Positions 7,091-16,355 are shown, numbered from the stretch's first letter. The stretch is DNA of 64,000 bases from Kibdelosporangium sp. MJ126-NF4 (GCF_000826545.1 NZ_CDME01000017.1:62001-126000), one strand, 5' to 3'. Notes: a model not told the origin generated them from the sequence alone. A program made the numbers and translations.

Positions 7091-9334
7091 GTGCACTTTC
7101 CAAGAAAAAATCATGCGCTGACAATATTTTCTATATTTGCCGCGATCGTGGCGTTGACTGCGTCAGGGACGGCCTCGGCACAACCGCAGAAACAGTCCTC
7201 GGTGGAGGCCTGCGCACTCGGTGGAGAGTGGGGGCGCTGCCTTGAGGTCACCGCACAACTCGACCGTGCGCCATCCGTGGGTGAAACCGCGACGCTGCTG
7301 GTGGAACTGAAATCGTCGGCCCTGCTCAAGGACGTCTCGCTGCAGGTCGGCCTGCCCGCTGCGCTCGCTTGGGAAAAGGCACCGGCCGCGTCCTCGTTCA
7401 CCGCCACCGCCGGTCTGACGAAGCAGTTCAAGGCGACAGTCCGGGCGGCGAAGACCGGGTCGGGGGCGATCCGCGTCCAAGCGGTGACCGGACGGGGCCT
7501 GCCGTTTGACTCGGATCCGGTCGGTGTCGCGCTCACCGCGGGAGACGACGCAGCAGGATCGTTCCTCGGCTTCCGCAAGGGCCCGCAGGGTGTCGCGGAA
7601 CTGCCGAGGGACGCCGTGATCTCCCAGCATGCCCGAGCGTACGAGCCCGTCGGCACCGAGAAGCTACCCGTGCCGTTCAACGACGACCCGGACCACGCGC
7701 CCGGCATCCAGGCCACGTCGTGCGTGACCGGCCGGTGGTTCTACAACATCGGCGATGCCTGGTTCCCGTCCCGCAACTTCGAAGTGCAGGTCTGGGACGA
7801 GGACTCGATCTCGGACGACCTGCTCGCGGTCGGCGTGACCGATGGCAATGGCTCTTTCCGGTTCTGCTTCGAGAACGACGACGGCCTCGGTGGTGGCGGC
7901 CAGGACGTCTACGTGAAGTTCGTGGCGTTCAACCAGAGCTGGAGCATCGTCGACGACGGTGACGACCCGTACGAGTACCAGTTCGAGGTCCGGCCGAACA
8001 TCGCGGACGGGGCGACGCTGGACTACGGCAGGCGCATCCCGTCAAACCCGGAGCACCACCTGGCCCTGCGGGCGTGGGAGACGGCGAACGACGCGGCGGC
8101 GTGGACGCCCGGCCGGTGCTGGGACCGTGACGACACCGACTGTCGCAACATCGGGATCCGCTGGCCCCTCGGTAACACCGCCCGGTACGTCCCCGGCGAC
8201 GACCAGATCGAACTGCCGCTGCTCACGCCAGAGAACCCATGGGTCGTGGCGCACGAGCTCGGTCATGGTGTGATGGACGACGTCTACAAGGACGACATGC
8301 CGGACATCGACGACACGTGCCGCGAACACGTCGTGACAAGGGCTGAGAAGCCCGCGTGCGCGTGGACCGAAGGCTTCGCCGACTGGTACGGCCTGGTGGT
8401 CGTCGACGAGCCGAACCAGCCTGGTTTCGCGGACTTCGAGAACCACACCTGGGGCTCGCCGAACTGGGACAACGGCCCGAACGTGGAAGGCCGCATCGCG
8501 GGCGCGTTGTGGGACCTGCACGACCCGGTCGGTGAGCCGCCATGGGACCGGTTTCAGGGCCCCGAGCCGGGCGCGGTGTGGGAGACGTTCCTCGACAACC
8601 ACTCGGAGAGTTTCGAGGAGTTCTGGCGGCAACGCGGCGCCGATGGCCAGTCCGCGGGACAGTTGGCCGCGTTGTTCCAGAACACCGTCGACTTCGGCTT
8701 CCGCGACGGGCTGACCTCCGGTTCGGAGATCAGCGTGCCCAGCCCGAACCCACCTGGCCAGCACAACTACCGGTACGACACCCAGTTTCGATTCTGGTCC
8801 GTCGTGGCGATGCGTCCGCCGACCGCCGCCGACTACGAACTGGAACTGTACGACGACAACGCCATGACCCAACAACTGGCACGCAGTGTCGCCGGCGCGG
8901 GCACGACCGACTTCATCGCGGTCGACTCGAACGTCGATGGGCGCGTACTCGGTGACTACTACCCGCGGGTGGTGCACCGCCTCGGCGACGGGAACTACAC
9001 GATCGAGGTCTCGGACAGCGGCAAGATCCTGCCGGTGGCGGGTGACCAGCGGGTGATGGGTCCCCGTGACGTGGTCGAAGTATGGGACCACTGCGGCTCA
9101 ACCCAGACGCGCGTCACCGTCACGCCGTCCGACGCAAGCCAGGACGCGGAGCTGTTTGTCATGAGCTCGGCAGGTGGCGCGGTGCGCGTCCGCACGGACA
9201 GTATCGCGCGTTCGGTCGACGCCGGTCCCGGCCAGCCGGAGACGGTCGAGTTCACGCCGCCGGGCTTCGACTGCTTCGGCATCGTGCTGATCAACAAGGC
9301 TGGCAGTGGCACCTACACGCTCACTGTTTCCTGA
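7091..9334 (+). CDS. Large secreted gluzincin-like zinc metallopeptidase
   Basis: A 747-aa protein starting at a GTG with a GGGAGGG ribosome site at 7081-7087. An earlier in-frame ATG at 7070 has no such site. A signal peptide ends at about ASGTASA. The first 200 residues look like an immunoglobulin-like adhesion domain. A Cys-containing segment follows, then the catalytic region with HELGH at 388-392. E427 in the motif WTEGFADWYG is the likely third zinc ligand, 39 residues further on, as in gluzincins. The C-terminal 250 residues resemble beta-sandwich pre-peptidase domains. It is probably an extracellular protease; substrate unknown. A strong terminator follows directly. Confidence 0.75.
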   Translation: MHFPRKNHALTIFSIFAAIVALTASGTASAQPQKQSSVEACALGGEWGRCLEVTAQLDRAPSVGETATLLVELKSSALLKDVSLQVGLPAALAWEKAPAASSFTATAGLTKQFKATVRAAKTGSGAIRVQAVTGRGLPFDSDPVGVALTAGDDAAGSFLGFRKGPQGVAELPRDAVISQHARAYEPVGTEKLPVPFNDDPDHAPGIQATSCVTGRWFYNIGDAWFPSRNFEVQVWDEDSISDDLLAVGVTDGNGSFRFCFENDDGLGGGGQDVYVKFVAFNQSWSIVDDGDDPYEYQFEVRPNIADGATLDYGRRIPSNPEHHLALRAWETANDAAAWTPGRCWDRDDTDCRNIGIRWPLGNTARYVPGDDQIELPLLTPENPWVVAHELGHGVMDDVYKDDMPDIDDTCREHVVTRAEKPACAWTEGFADWYGLVVVDEPNQPGFADFENHTWGSPNWDNGPNVEGRIAGALWDLHDPVGEPPWDRFQGPEPGAVWETFLDNHSESFEEFWRQRGADGQSAGQLAALFQNTVDFGFRDGLTSGSEISVPSPNPPGQHNYRYDTQFRFWSVVAMRPPTAADYELELYDDNAMTQQLARSVAGAGTTDFIAVDSNVDGRVLGDYYPRVVHRLGDGNYTIEVSDSGKILPVAGDQRVMGPRDVVEVWDHCGSTQTRVTVTPSDASQDAELFVMSSAGGAVRVRTDSIARSVDAGPGQPETVEFTPPGFDCFGIVLINKAGSGTYTLTVS

Positions 9335-9340
9335 CACCAC

Positions 9341-9373
9341 GCGCCCGCGCGGGGAACCTCCCCGCGCGGGCGC
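9341..9373. terminator. Perfect 15-bp GC hairpin terminator
   Basis: Two 15-nt arms (9341-9355 and 9359-9373) pair perfectly around a 3-nt ACC loop, 6 bp after the stop of the metallopeptidase. There is no T-tract. The hairpin sits just upstream of the next gene's start and so shows that an apparent ORF start at 9306 is false. Confidence 0.85.
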
Positions 9374-9386
9374 GCGTCTCAGTCCC

Positions 9387-10112
9387 GTGCGCCGACTTCT
9401 GCTCGCGCTTCCGGTGTTGCTTGTCGCCTGTGGCGCCGAGCCACCCCCGCCCGCGACCAGCGGGACGGCCCCGATCTTGGTCTCCGACCACCGCCAGGGC
9501 ATGCCAACCTGGTCACAACAAGTGAAGCTACCGGAGTTCGCTCTTTACGGTGACCGCCGTGCGATCGTGCCAGAGGGATTCGACGGGGCGCTGCCGAAAG
9601 TCGTCGCCTACCCACTCACCCCGGACCGTGTGCGACGGCTGTTCGCCGACGCGGCGGACGCCGACCTGTTCGACGGCAAGACACACGACGTCGATGTCAC
9701 CGACGCCGGTGCGTTGGTCATTGCGCTGAGGTCCCCAGACCGTTCCTACGTCACCAAGGTCATCGGGCCGAGGGACGACGAGAGCGGAGCACGGGCGCGG
9801 GCCATGTCGTTCGCGGCCGGACTCACACCCGCGCGATGGCCGAAGTCGGACTTCGCCGGTGAACCGAAGACCTACGAGCCCGCAAAGCTGGCGGTGTTCT
9901 TCCGCGCGAGCAGCGAGCCCGGCGGCGAGCAGTGGCCGTTGGAGTCCTCGACGCACTGCACGACACTGAGCGGCAGCCAACTGGCCGCCGCGACGGACCT
10001 GGCCAGGCGCTCCGGGCAGGGGACGCGCTTCCGCGACGGTGAGCGCGCGTTCACCGTCGACTTCCGGCCACTGCTGCCCGACGAGAAAGACTGCGAGTCG
10101 CTCCGATCGTGA
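9387..10112 (+). CDS. Small lipoprotein of unknown function
   Basis: A 241-aa protein starting at the GTG that gives MRRLLLALPVLLVACG, a short signal with lipobox LVAC, so it is lipid-anchored. The frame is open further upstream, but that would run through the terminator hairpin. The mature domain has no motif I recognise. Segments such as AYPLTPDRVRRLFADA and TVDFRPLLPDEKDC suggest a small alpha/beta globular fold with one Cys pair (HCTTL and KDCES). It begins 14 bp after the terminator and so probably has a promoter overlapping that region. Function unknown. Confidence 0.65.
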   Translation: MRRLLLALPVLLVACGAEPPPPATSGTAPILVSDHRQGMPTWSQQVKLPEFALYGDRRAIVPEGFDGALPKVVAYPLTPDRVRRLFADAADADLFDGKTHDVDVTDAGALVIALRSPDRSYVTKVIGPRDDESGARARAMSFAAGLTPARWPKSDFAGEPKTYEPAKLAVFFRASSEPGGEQWPLESSTHCTTLSGSQLAAATDLARRSGQGTRFRDGERAFTVDFRPLLPDEKDCESLRS

Positions 10113-10231
10113 CCGGGGCACAGTCCATCACGCCACTAACGTCCACATCGGACCAGGCCGTGTGGCCCAGCTCTGCCGAACCCACCCACCCCACGGGCTC
10201 GGCCACCTCCCCGGCCGCCGGTAATTTCGGG

Positions 10232-11050
10232 TCAGCGGAAGGCCTCGGCATTTTCGGCGGCCCATTGTGCGAAAGTGCGTGCTGGGCGGCCGGTGACCTC
10301 CTCGACGGTCGGCAGAACCGTGTGCACTTCCGCAGGCGGGTTCCTGCTGAACCCGATGAGGGATTCGATGAGCTCGTCCGGCTGTCCCGCCGCACGGAAC
10401 TGGTCGCGCACTTGGGCTTCGGTGAGCTCGATCAGCCGGAGGTCCCGGCCGATCGCCGCACCGATCGTGCGGACCGTGTCGACTACCGTCAGCGCTTCGG
10501 GGCCGGTCAGCGGGTAACTCCTCCCCGCGTGGCCGTCCTCAAGCAGCGCGGTCACCGCCACAGCGGCGATGTCGGCTTCGTGAACCTTGGCGCTCGGCAG
10601 GTTCGGGAAGCCCTCCCGGACCACCCCCTCGCTGCGGATGGACTCTGCCCAGCCGAGTGCGTTGGCCATGAACTCCACCGGCTGCACATGGGTCCACTCG
10701 AAGCCACCGGCTTCCACAGCCCGCTCCACGGGACCTTCCTGGTAACCGGTGAGCACGGTCACTCGGCGAACACCGGCTTTCGCAGCCAGGTCAACGATTT
10801 CCGGTGCGGTTTCGAGCGGCGCGTAACCCTCTCCCGCGAACGAGATGAGGTGCATGCCGGTCACGTCGGCCAGTGCCGGAGCGACGGTCTGCGGAACGGC
10901 GAGGTCACCTGCCAGCACCTCCACCTCGGCGGGCAGGTTCGCGGCCGCCGGGTTCCTGGTCAGCGCACGCACTTGCTGGCCTGCCCGGACCAGCTGTTGG
11001 ACCACTTGGCGGCCGACGGTTCCGGTCGCGCCAGTCACAAGAATCACCAT
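10232..11050 (-). CDS. NmrA-like NAD(P)-binding protein
   Basis: A 272-aa atypical short-chain dehydrogenase-like protein. It starts at the ATG at 11050 with a GGGGAT ribosome site; another ATG six codons upstream has none. The N-terminus MVILVTGATGTVGRQVV is a Rossmann GxxGxxG loop, followed by RALTRNP, the basic NADP-selecting strand end. No YxxxK catalytic pair is visible, typical of the NmrA / NAD(P)H-binding group that includes redox-sensing regulators and NAD(P)H:quinone oxidoreductases (QorB-like). It is monocistronic and divergent from the diiron oxygenase. Possible roles are a redox sensor or reductase; substrate unknown. Confidence 0.8.
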   Translation of the reverse strand: MVILVTGATGTVGRQVVQQLVRAGQQVRALTRNPAAANLPAEVEVLAGDLAVPQTVAPALADVTGMHLISFAGEGYAPLETAPEIVDLAAKAGVRRVTVLTGYQEGPVERAVEAGGFEWTHVQPVEFMANALGWAESIRSEGVVREGFPNLPSAKVHEADIAAVAVTALLEDGHAGRSYPLTGPEALTVVDTVRTIGAAIGRDLRLIELTEAQVRDQFRAAGQPDELIESLIGFSRNPPAEVHTVLPTVEEVTGRPARTFAQWAAENAEAFR

Positions 11051-11314
11051 GACATCCCCAGATTTCACGTGTTTACGATGTCAGCTTAGTGATGTTTGGA
11101 CAGTCAAAAAGACACTCGGCCCGGTCGGGGACGGTTCTGTTCGACTCCAGCTCGGGCACGACGGGCGTGGCCGACGCCGCCGGAGCCCCACCCACGAGGT
11201 GATCCCACTTCGATCCGATCGGTCGGTTTTGTCACTTCCTGAGCACTGTGTTTGTGCTGCTCCGCAGGTTCTTCGGTGTTTGCCGACGGGGTAGTGCGAA
11301 TCTCGCCGGTATGC

Positions 11315-11345
11315 GTTACCTTAGGTAACTGTAACTTCAGGTAAC
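11315..11345. promoter_or_regulatory. Candidate repressor operator upstream of the diiron oxygenase
   Basis: A perfect 6-3-6 inverted repeat GTTACC-TTA-GGTAAC (11315-11329) is followed at once by a partial second copy ending in GGTAAC (11340-11345). The element lies 34 bp before the oxygenase ATG. This form is typical of TetR-family operators, but no TetR gene is adjacent. The 11051-11314 stretch holds nothing else I recognise. Confidence 0.5.
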
Positions 11346-11378
11346 ACCTTGATGCGGGTCCTGTACCAGGAGGTTTCC

Positions 11379-12293
11379 ATGGTCAACACTGACGTGCGCC
11401 GCCCGTCGCCAGGCGGTCCCGGCCGGGAGGCGTTGGCACAGCGATTGCTGGACTCGTCCGAGATGCTGTCCTACGACCCCGTCCAGGAGGTCGACTGGGA
11501 GACGCCGCTGGACAAGAGCTACCACGGCGCCAGCCCGGAGTGGTCCACGCTGTACGGCACCGCGTACTGGGCGGAGATGACGCCCGAGCAGCAGCGTGAG
11601 CTCACTCGCCAGGAGTCCGCCTCGGTGGCCAACACCGGCATCTGGTTCGAGATGATCCTGCAGCAGATGGTGCTCAGGGACTTCTACGCGAAAGACCCGA
11701 CCGACCCCGACTTCCAGTGGGCGTTGACTGAGATCGCCGACGAGTGCCGTCACTCCATCATGTTCGCGCGCGGCGCCGCGAAGCTCGGTGCTCCCGCGTA
11801 CCGTCCGAAGCGGGTGGTGGTCGAGCTCGGTCGCGCGTTCAAGACGCTTGCCTTCGGCGAGGCCGCCTACGCGGCGATCCTCGTCGCCGAAGAGGTTCTC
11901 GACGTCATGCAGCGCGACTGGATGCGCGACGACCGGGTGGTGCCGTTCGTCCGCACCATCAACAACATCCATGTCGTCGAGGAGTCGCGGCACATGGCGT
12001 TCGCGCGTGACGAGACGCGCAAGCGGCTGGCGAACGCCGGGTGGCTGCGCAGGCAGATCAACGCACTGGTGGTGTCCATCGCGTCGTACGCGATCGTCAC
12101 CAGCATGGTGCACAAGGACGTGTACGCCAACGCCGGTCTCGACACCCGCAGGGCCGTGCGTGAGGCGAAGTCCAACGAGCACCACAAGGCGATGATGCGG
12201 TCCAGCTGCTCCGGCCTGATGGAGTTCCTCGGCTCCACCGGCCTGCTGACCCGTCCGGCGATGTGGTTCTACCAGCGCGCGAACCTGATCTGA
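11379..12293 (+). CDS. AurF-type diiron oxygenase
   Basis: A 304-aa member of the p-aminobenzoate N-oxygenase (AurF) family of ferritin-like diiron enzymes. It starts at the ATG at 11379, 5 bp after an AGGAGG site; an ATG-rich leader upstream is in frame but lacks this. Iron-ligand motifs are visible as ADECRHS and VEESRHMAF (ExxRH-type pairs), with an earlier Glu in the helix RQESASVANTG. AurF-like enzymes oxidise amines to nitro groups. Many actinobacterial members have no known substrate. The next gene, 6 bp away, supplies a ferredoxin and its reductase and is a likely electron source. Confidence 0.85.
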   Translation: MVNTDVRRPSPGGPGREALAQRLLDSSEMLSYDPVQEVDWETPLDKSYHGASPEWSTLYGTAYWAEMTPEQQRELTRQESASVANTGIWFEMILQQMVLRDFYAKDPTDPDFQWALTEIADECRHSIMFARGAAKLGAPAYRPKRVVVELGRAFKTLAFGEAAYAAILVAEEVLDVMQRDWMRDDRVVPFVRTINNIHVVEESRHMAFARDETRKRLANAGWLRRQINALVVSIASYAIVTSMVHKDVYANAGLDTRRAVREAKSNEHHKAMMRSSCSGLMEFLGSTGLLTRPAMWFYQRANLI

Positions 12294-12299
12294 GCGCAC

Positions 12300-13799
12300 A
12301 TGGCCTTCGCGATCACCCAGACCTGTTGCAACGACGCGACCTGCGTGGCGGTCTGTCCCGTCAACTGCATCCACCCGACGCCGGACGAGCCGGACTTCGG
12401 GACCACGGACATCCTTTACGTCGACCCGCGCGCCTGCATCGACTGCGGCGCGTGTGCCGACGCCTGCCCGGTCGACGCGATCTACCCACTGACGGAACTG
12501 CCCGACGCGCTGGAGGCGTACGCCGGGCTCAACGCCGGGTACTACGCGGACAAGGCCCCGGTCGCGGCGGACACGGGGCCCAACTTCCACGCGTGGGGTC
12601 CCGCGGTGTTCAGCCGTGTCATCCCCAGTGACCTGCCGGTGTTGGAGGTCGCGGTCGTCGGCACCGGCCCGGCCGGGATGTACGCGGTGGAGGACCTGCT
12701 GCTGCACACCAACGCCCGGGTCACCGTGATCGACCGGTTGCCGCTGGCCGGTGGGCTCGTTCGATACGGCGTCGCTCCCGACCACGCGGCGACGAAGCGG
12801 ATCGGCGAGAGTTTCGCGCGCTTCCACACTCATCCCCGGGTCCGGATGCGGCTCGGGGTGGAGGTCGGGCGGGATGTCAGCGTCGCCGAACTGGCCGCCC
12901 GCCACGACGCGGTGATCTACGCCGTCGGGGCGTCGGAGTGCCGCCGTCTCGGGATCAAGGGCGAGGACCTGCCCGGCAGCGTGGCCGCGACCACCGTCGT
13001 GGCCTGGTACAACGGCCATCCGGACGTGCCGGTGGACGCGGTGGACCTGTCGGCCGAGCGGATCGTCGTGATCGGCACGGGCAACGTGGCGCTGGACGTC
13101 GCGAGGATCCTCACCGCCGATCCGGACACCCTCAAGGACACGCCGATCTCGCCGCAAGCCTTGGCGTGCCTGCGATCGAGCAAGGTTCGCGAGGTCGTGC
13201 TGCTCGGCCGCCGCGGACCGGACGAGGCCGCGTTCACCGCGCCGGAGCTGCTCGGTCTGTCCAGGCAGTCCGATGTGGACCTGGTGCTCGACGCGCACTC
13301 GCCGGAGGTGCTCGCCGCGATCGACTCCTCGTCCGGGAAAGCGGCTTTGCTGCGGGACTTCCGCCGCGAGACGATCGACTGGTCCGCCTCGCCGCCCGAC
13401 GGGCGCAGGCGCATCGTGTTCCGGTTCTCCTCCGCGCCGGTGGAGATCCTCGGTGACGCTCAGGTGCGTGGCCTGTGGGTGACGCGCAATGTCGGTGAGG
13501 TGGCGATCAAGGCCGACCGTGTCGTGCGGGCGGTCGGGTTCCGCGGCAAGCCGGTGCCCGGCCTGCCGTTCGACGAGAACACCGGGACGGTTCCGAACTC
13601 CGGTGGCCGGGTGGCCGCGATGCCGGGCACCTATGTGGTCGGCTGGATCAAGCGCGGGTCATCCGGCGGTATCGGCGCGAACCGCACGTGTGCGCGGGAA
13701 ACTGTCGGCGCGTTGCTGGAGGACGCCGCCGCCGGGGTGCTCGGCAGCGGTACGCCTGCGCGCCGCTCTGTTCTGTCCACATTGCTCCGCAAGCGGTGA
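12300..13799 (+). CDS. Ferredoxin / FprB-like ferredoxin-NADP reductase fusion
   Basis: A 499-aa flavoprotein with an N-terminal bacterial ferredoxin domain (cysteine runs CCNDATCVAVCPVNC and CIDCGACADACPVD, about residues 9-65). An adrenodoxin-reductase-like domain follows. FAD is bound by VVGTGPAGMYAVED (about residue 119 on) and NADP by VVIGTGNVALDVAR (about residue 255 on). The C-terminus has the GWIKRGSSGGIG motif seen in FprA/FprB proteins. It passes electrons from NADPH to a carrier or directly to the preceding diiron oxygenase. The spacing of 6 bp implies one transcript, closed by the terminator at 13819. Confidence 0.9.
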   Translation: MAFAITQTCCNDATCVAVCPVNCIHPTPDEPDFGTTDILYVDPRACIDCGACADACPVDAIYPLTELPDALEAYAGLNAGYYADKAPVAADTGPNFHAWGPAVFSRVIPSDLPVLEVAVVGTGPAGMYAVEDLLLHTNARVTVIDRLPLAGGLVRYGVAPDHAATKRIGESFARFHTHPRVRMRLGVEVGRDVSVAELAARHDAVIYAVGASECRRLGIKGEDLPGSVAATTVVAWYNGHPDVPVDAVDLSAERIVVIGTGNVALDVARILTADPDTLKDTPISPQALACLRSSKVREVVLLGRRGPDEAAFTAPELLGLSRQSDVDLVLDAHSPEVLAAIDSSSGKAALLRDFRRETIDWSASPPDGRRRIVFRFSSAPVEILGDAQVRGLWVTRNVGEVAIKADRVVRAVGFRGKPVPGLPFDENTGTVPNSGGRVAAMPGTYVVGWIKRGSSGGIGANRTCARETVGALLEDAAAGVLGSGTPARRSVLSTLLRKR

Positions 13800-13818
13800 C
13801 AGAACAAGTAACAGGGCA

Positions 13819-13850
13819 ACGCCCGGCCACCGTGTTCAGTGGCCGGGCGT
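13819..13850. terminator. Bidirectional hairpin terminator
   Basis: A perfect 12-bp stem (13819-13830 with 13839-13850) with an 8-nt loop, followed by TT. It separates the reductase gene from the convergent hydrolase gene and could end transcription both ways. Confidence 0.8.
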
Positions 13851-13865
13851 TTGGAAAGCGACGGG

Positions 13866-14918
13866 TCAGTGACCGATCGCCTGGTCTGCCCAGCGGATGA
13901 CCGCGCTGTGGTAGTCCGGTGCGGTGGGGGCGAAGTTGATGGAGTGCCCGTAGCCCTGCACGACATGGGTTCGCAGGTTCGCGGCCGGTGAGTAGAACAG
14001 GCTCTCGGCGCTCCTGAGCGCGGACGCGGAACTGCAGTCGGTCGCGAGCAGACCGCAGAAGGTCGGGTCCTGCGACCCCATCACCGACATGACCGGGACG
14101 TCGACCAGCCGGGTGTAGGGCGTGACGGTGCCGAGCAGTGCGGCGTCGACGAGTTCGGTCGGCGCTGCCACGTCCTTTGTGGACTCTTCGAACGCCTCGA
14201 CCGCCGCGTTGTACGGTCCCGGCTTGTGCAGTGAGCTGAACCGGGTACCGGTCTGGGTGGTCAGGTAGCCGACGTCGAGTCCCTTGTCGGCGAACTTCCT
14301 GTCGAGTATCGCCGGGACGAACGTGGCGAAGATCGGCGCGATGCCGAGGACGTTCAGATGGTGGCCCATGCCGGTGACCAGCACACCGTCCACGTCGCGG
14401 TACGTGGCCGCCTCGATGACGGAGATGGCGGAGCCGAGCGAGTGGCCGCCGAGGAACACCTTGTCGAACCGCGGCACGTTGCTGCCGGAGCGCAGCGCCT
14501 GCACGACCTGGTGGACCGCGCTGGCCTGGGTGATCGCGGTCAGCAGGACACTCGGCGGTGTCGTACTGCGGCCGGTGCCGAGGCGGTCGACGACCAGAGT
14601 GGCGTACCCGGCCTTGTTCATCGCGAGGCGGAACGACCGGAGCTCCGGCTCGACCGTGACATCCCAGTACGAGCGGTTGTAGAACCCGCCGGGAATCAGC
14701 ACCTGGATGCTCTTGGCGTCGGTGCCAGGGGTACACAACGTCCCGGACATGGTCTGAGATGTTCCGACGACCGATACCGGGAACTGTTTTTCACTGCAGG
14801 TGACGCCGTCGGCCTGCGCGGCCGGTGCGGTCACCAATCCCGCCATTACGCCGATCAGCGCGATCGCGCCACTGATACGCGCCCGTGCACGTATACGTCC
14901 ACTATGGAACTGTCGCAC
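13866..14918 (-). CDS. Secreted alpha/beta hydrolase, copy 1 of the mirrored cassette
   Basis: A 350-aa protein starting at the GTG at 14918, which matches the start of its paralogue (HSGR motif right after the start) and follows a GAAGGG site. A signal peptide ends at APAAQADG. The nucleophile elbow GGHSLGS places the serine at residue 160. GYGHSINF near the C-terminus supplies the histidine, and an Asp in MGSQDPTFCG is a likely triad acid. Four cysteines may form disulfides (CSEKQ/LCTPG, FCGLLATDCSS). It lies 38 bp after the P450 stop on the same strand. The paralogue at 19692-20753 is similar along its whole length. It is probably an extracellular esterase or lipase. Confidence 0.85.
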   Translation of the reverse strand: MRQFHSGRIRARARISGAIALIGVMAGLVTAPAAQADGVTCSEKQFPVSVVGTSQTMSGTLCTPGTDAKSIQVLIPGGFYNRSYWDVTVEPELRSFRLAMNKAGYATLVVDRLGTGRSTTPPSVLLTAITQASAVHQVVQALRSGSNVPRFDKVFLGGHSLGSAISVIEAATYRDVDGVLVTGMGHHLNVLGIAPIFATFVPAILDRKFADKGLDVGYLTTQTGTRFSSLHKPGPYNAAVEAFEESTKDVAAPTELVDAALLGTVTPYTRLVDVPVMSVMGSQDPTFCGLLATDCSSASALRSAESLFYSPAANLRTHVVQGYGHSINFAPTAPDYHSAVIRWADQAIGH

Positions 14919-14956
14919 GACAGATCGCCCTTCATGTGGTGTGAAATGTCTGACGT

Positions 14957-16273
14957 CTAGTCTCTCGGTACTGCTGTCATGTCCAGGCGGACCGGGTACG
15001 CCGCGTTGGTGAACTTGGTGATGGTCGGCCTGCTGTGAATTGGCCGCAGCCGCCAGCGCGCGGCGATTGTCGCGACGGTGATCACCATTTCGGTCTGCGC
15101 GAAAACGTTGCCGATACATTGCCGGTTGCCCCCGCCGAACGGGATGAACGCCCCGCGTGGGATGTCGGCGATCCGGTCCGGTGCCCAGCGGTCCGGATCG
15201 AAACGACCGGGGTCGGCGAACGACCTCGGGTCGAAGTGCAGAGTGTGTGGGCTGATGGTCACCTCGGTGCCCGGCGGCAGGTGGACACCGGCGAGTTCGA
15301 CGTCCTCGGTGGTGCGGCGCATCAGCAGCCAGATCGGGTACATCCGCAGGACCTCGTTGACGACCTGCTTGGTGTAGGTCAGCTCGGCGACGTCGTCCAG
15401 CCCGGCCGGCCTGCCGCCGAGCACCTCGTCGATCTCCTGGCACAGCCGGTGCTCGACCTCGGGATTCCTGCCGATCTCGTGGAACAGCCAGGCCAGTGCG
15501 AGCGCGCTGGTCTCGATGCCCGCGCTGAGCAGGGTGACGACCTCGTCGTAGATCTCCTCGTCGGTCATCCCAGTGCCGTCCTCGTCACGGGTGGCCAGCA
15601 GCATGGACAGCAGGTCGCCCTGGTCGCCCATGGTCCGCCACTGCGTGATGAGGCCGTGCACCACGCCGCGCATCCGCGCGACGGCCCGGTCGAACCGCCG
15701 GTTGCCCGCGACCAGGATCCTGTCGGTCGTGCCGGGCATCAACGCGCGCACCATGCCCTGCTTGACCACGATCGGCAGGGATTCACGGGCCACCTCGATA
15801 CCGGGCCTGCCGAACTCGCCCGCGAACAGCGACCGGCCGACGATGATCGCGGCCAGCATCTGCATGTCGGCGTTGACCTGCCGTACCTCGCCCGGCTGCC
15901 ACGCGTCGGTGAACTCGGCGACGGTCCGCTGCATCGCCTGCGCGTAGCCCGCGATGCGATCGCGGTGGAACGCCGGTTGGATCAGCCGCCGTTGCCGCAG
16001 GTGAAAGGCGCCCTGGGAGGTGATCAACCCGTTGCCGACAAAGGGCCGGAACTTGTCGAACATGGCCCCTTTCCGGAAACTCGCCGCCTGGGTGACCATG
16101 ACGGCATGGGTCGTCTCCGGAGTGGTGGCGAAATATGTTGGAATCGGTCCCAGATAGAGTTTCACCAGATCACCGTGCTCGCGCAGGGACGAGGTGAACT
16201 CCTGCCGCCTTCTGATCAGCGTGGGCGTGTGTCCGAGGAGCGGCAATCGGCCGGGTGCCACAAGGACCGGCAT
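14957..16273 (-). CDS. Cytochrome P450, copy 1 of the mirrored cassette
   Basis: A 438-aa soluble bacterial P450 with an ATG at 16273 behind a GAGGAGAG site. The heme loop FGGGNRQCIG has the thiolate ligand at C386. The I-helix has SAGIETSALA (AGxET pattern), and the K-helix has EVLRMY with ExxR. From memory the style (PGRLPLLGHTP N-terminus, RPFVGNGL) resembles the group that includes pentalenene oxygenase PtlI, so terpenoid or fatty substrates are possible. The paralogue at 18337 agrees at 34 of the first 56 residues. It shares its divergent promoter region with the methyltransferase at 16451. Confidence 0.9.
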   Translation of the reverse strand: MPVLVAPGRLPLLGHTPTLIRRRQEFTSSLREHGDLVKLYLGPIPTYFATTPETTHAVMVTQAASFRKGAMFDKFRPFVGNGLITSQGAFHLRQRRLIQPAFHRDRIAGYAQAMQRTVAEFTDAWQPGEVRQVNADMQMLAAIIVGRSLFAGEFGRPGIEVARESLPIVVKQGMVRALMPGTTDRILVAGNRRFDRAVARMRGVVHGLITQWRTMGDQGDLLSMLLATRDEDGTGMTDEEIYDEVVTLLSAGIETSALALAWLFHEIGRNPEVEHRLCQEIDEVLGGRPAGLDDVAELTYTKQVVNEVLRMYPIWLLMRRTTEDVELAGVHLPPGTEVTISPHTLHFDPRSFADPGRFDPDRWAPDRIADIPRGAFIPFGGGNRQCIGNVFAQTEMVITVATIAARWRLRPIHSRPTITKFTNAAYPVRLDMTAVPRD

Positions 16274-16295
16274 TCTTGCTCTCCTCGCCGAGCGG

Positions 16296-16355
16296 AACGG
16301 ACGGTCCACAGTAGGCGTTGTGTCGCCACGTTCGACAGCACCCGATCGGGTGGAG
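16296..16355. promoter_or_regulatory. Conserved divergent promoter element, copy 1
   Basis: A 23-bp element at 16333-16355 has at its core the 14-bp perfect palindrome CACCCGATCGGGTG (16339-16352). Its exact reverse complement occurs at 18256-18278 in the other cassette. On the P450 side, after 29 bp, lies GTGGACCGTCCGTT (minus strand, 16296-16309), also conserved in copy 2 at the same spacing. A TACTGT -10-like box overlaps the start of that block, so the palindrome would cover the -35 zone. It is a likely operator for a shared regulator. Confidence 0.75.

Noticed and set aside
11337..13298. A 653-codon frame antisense to the oxygenase and reductase genes
   Set aside because: It lies opposite two confidently identified genes and has shadow-type composition.
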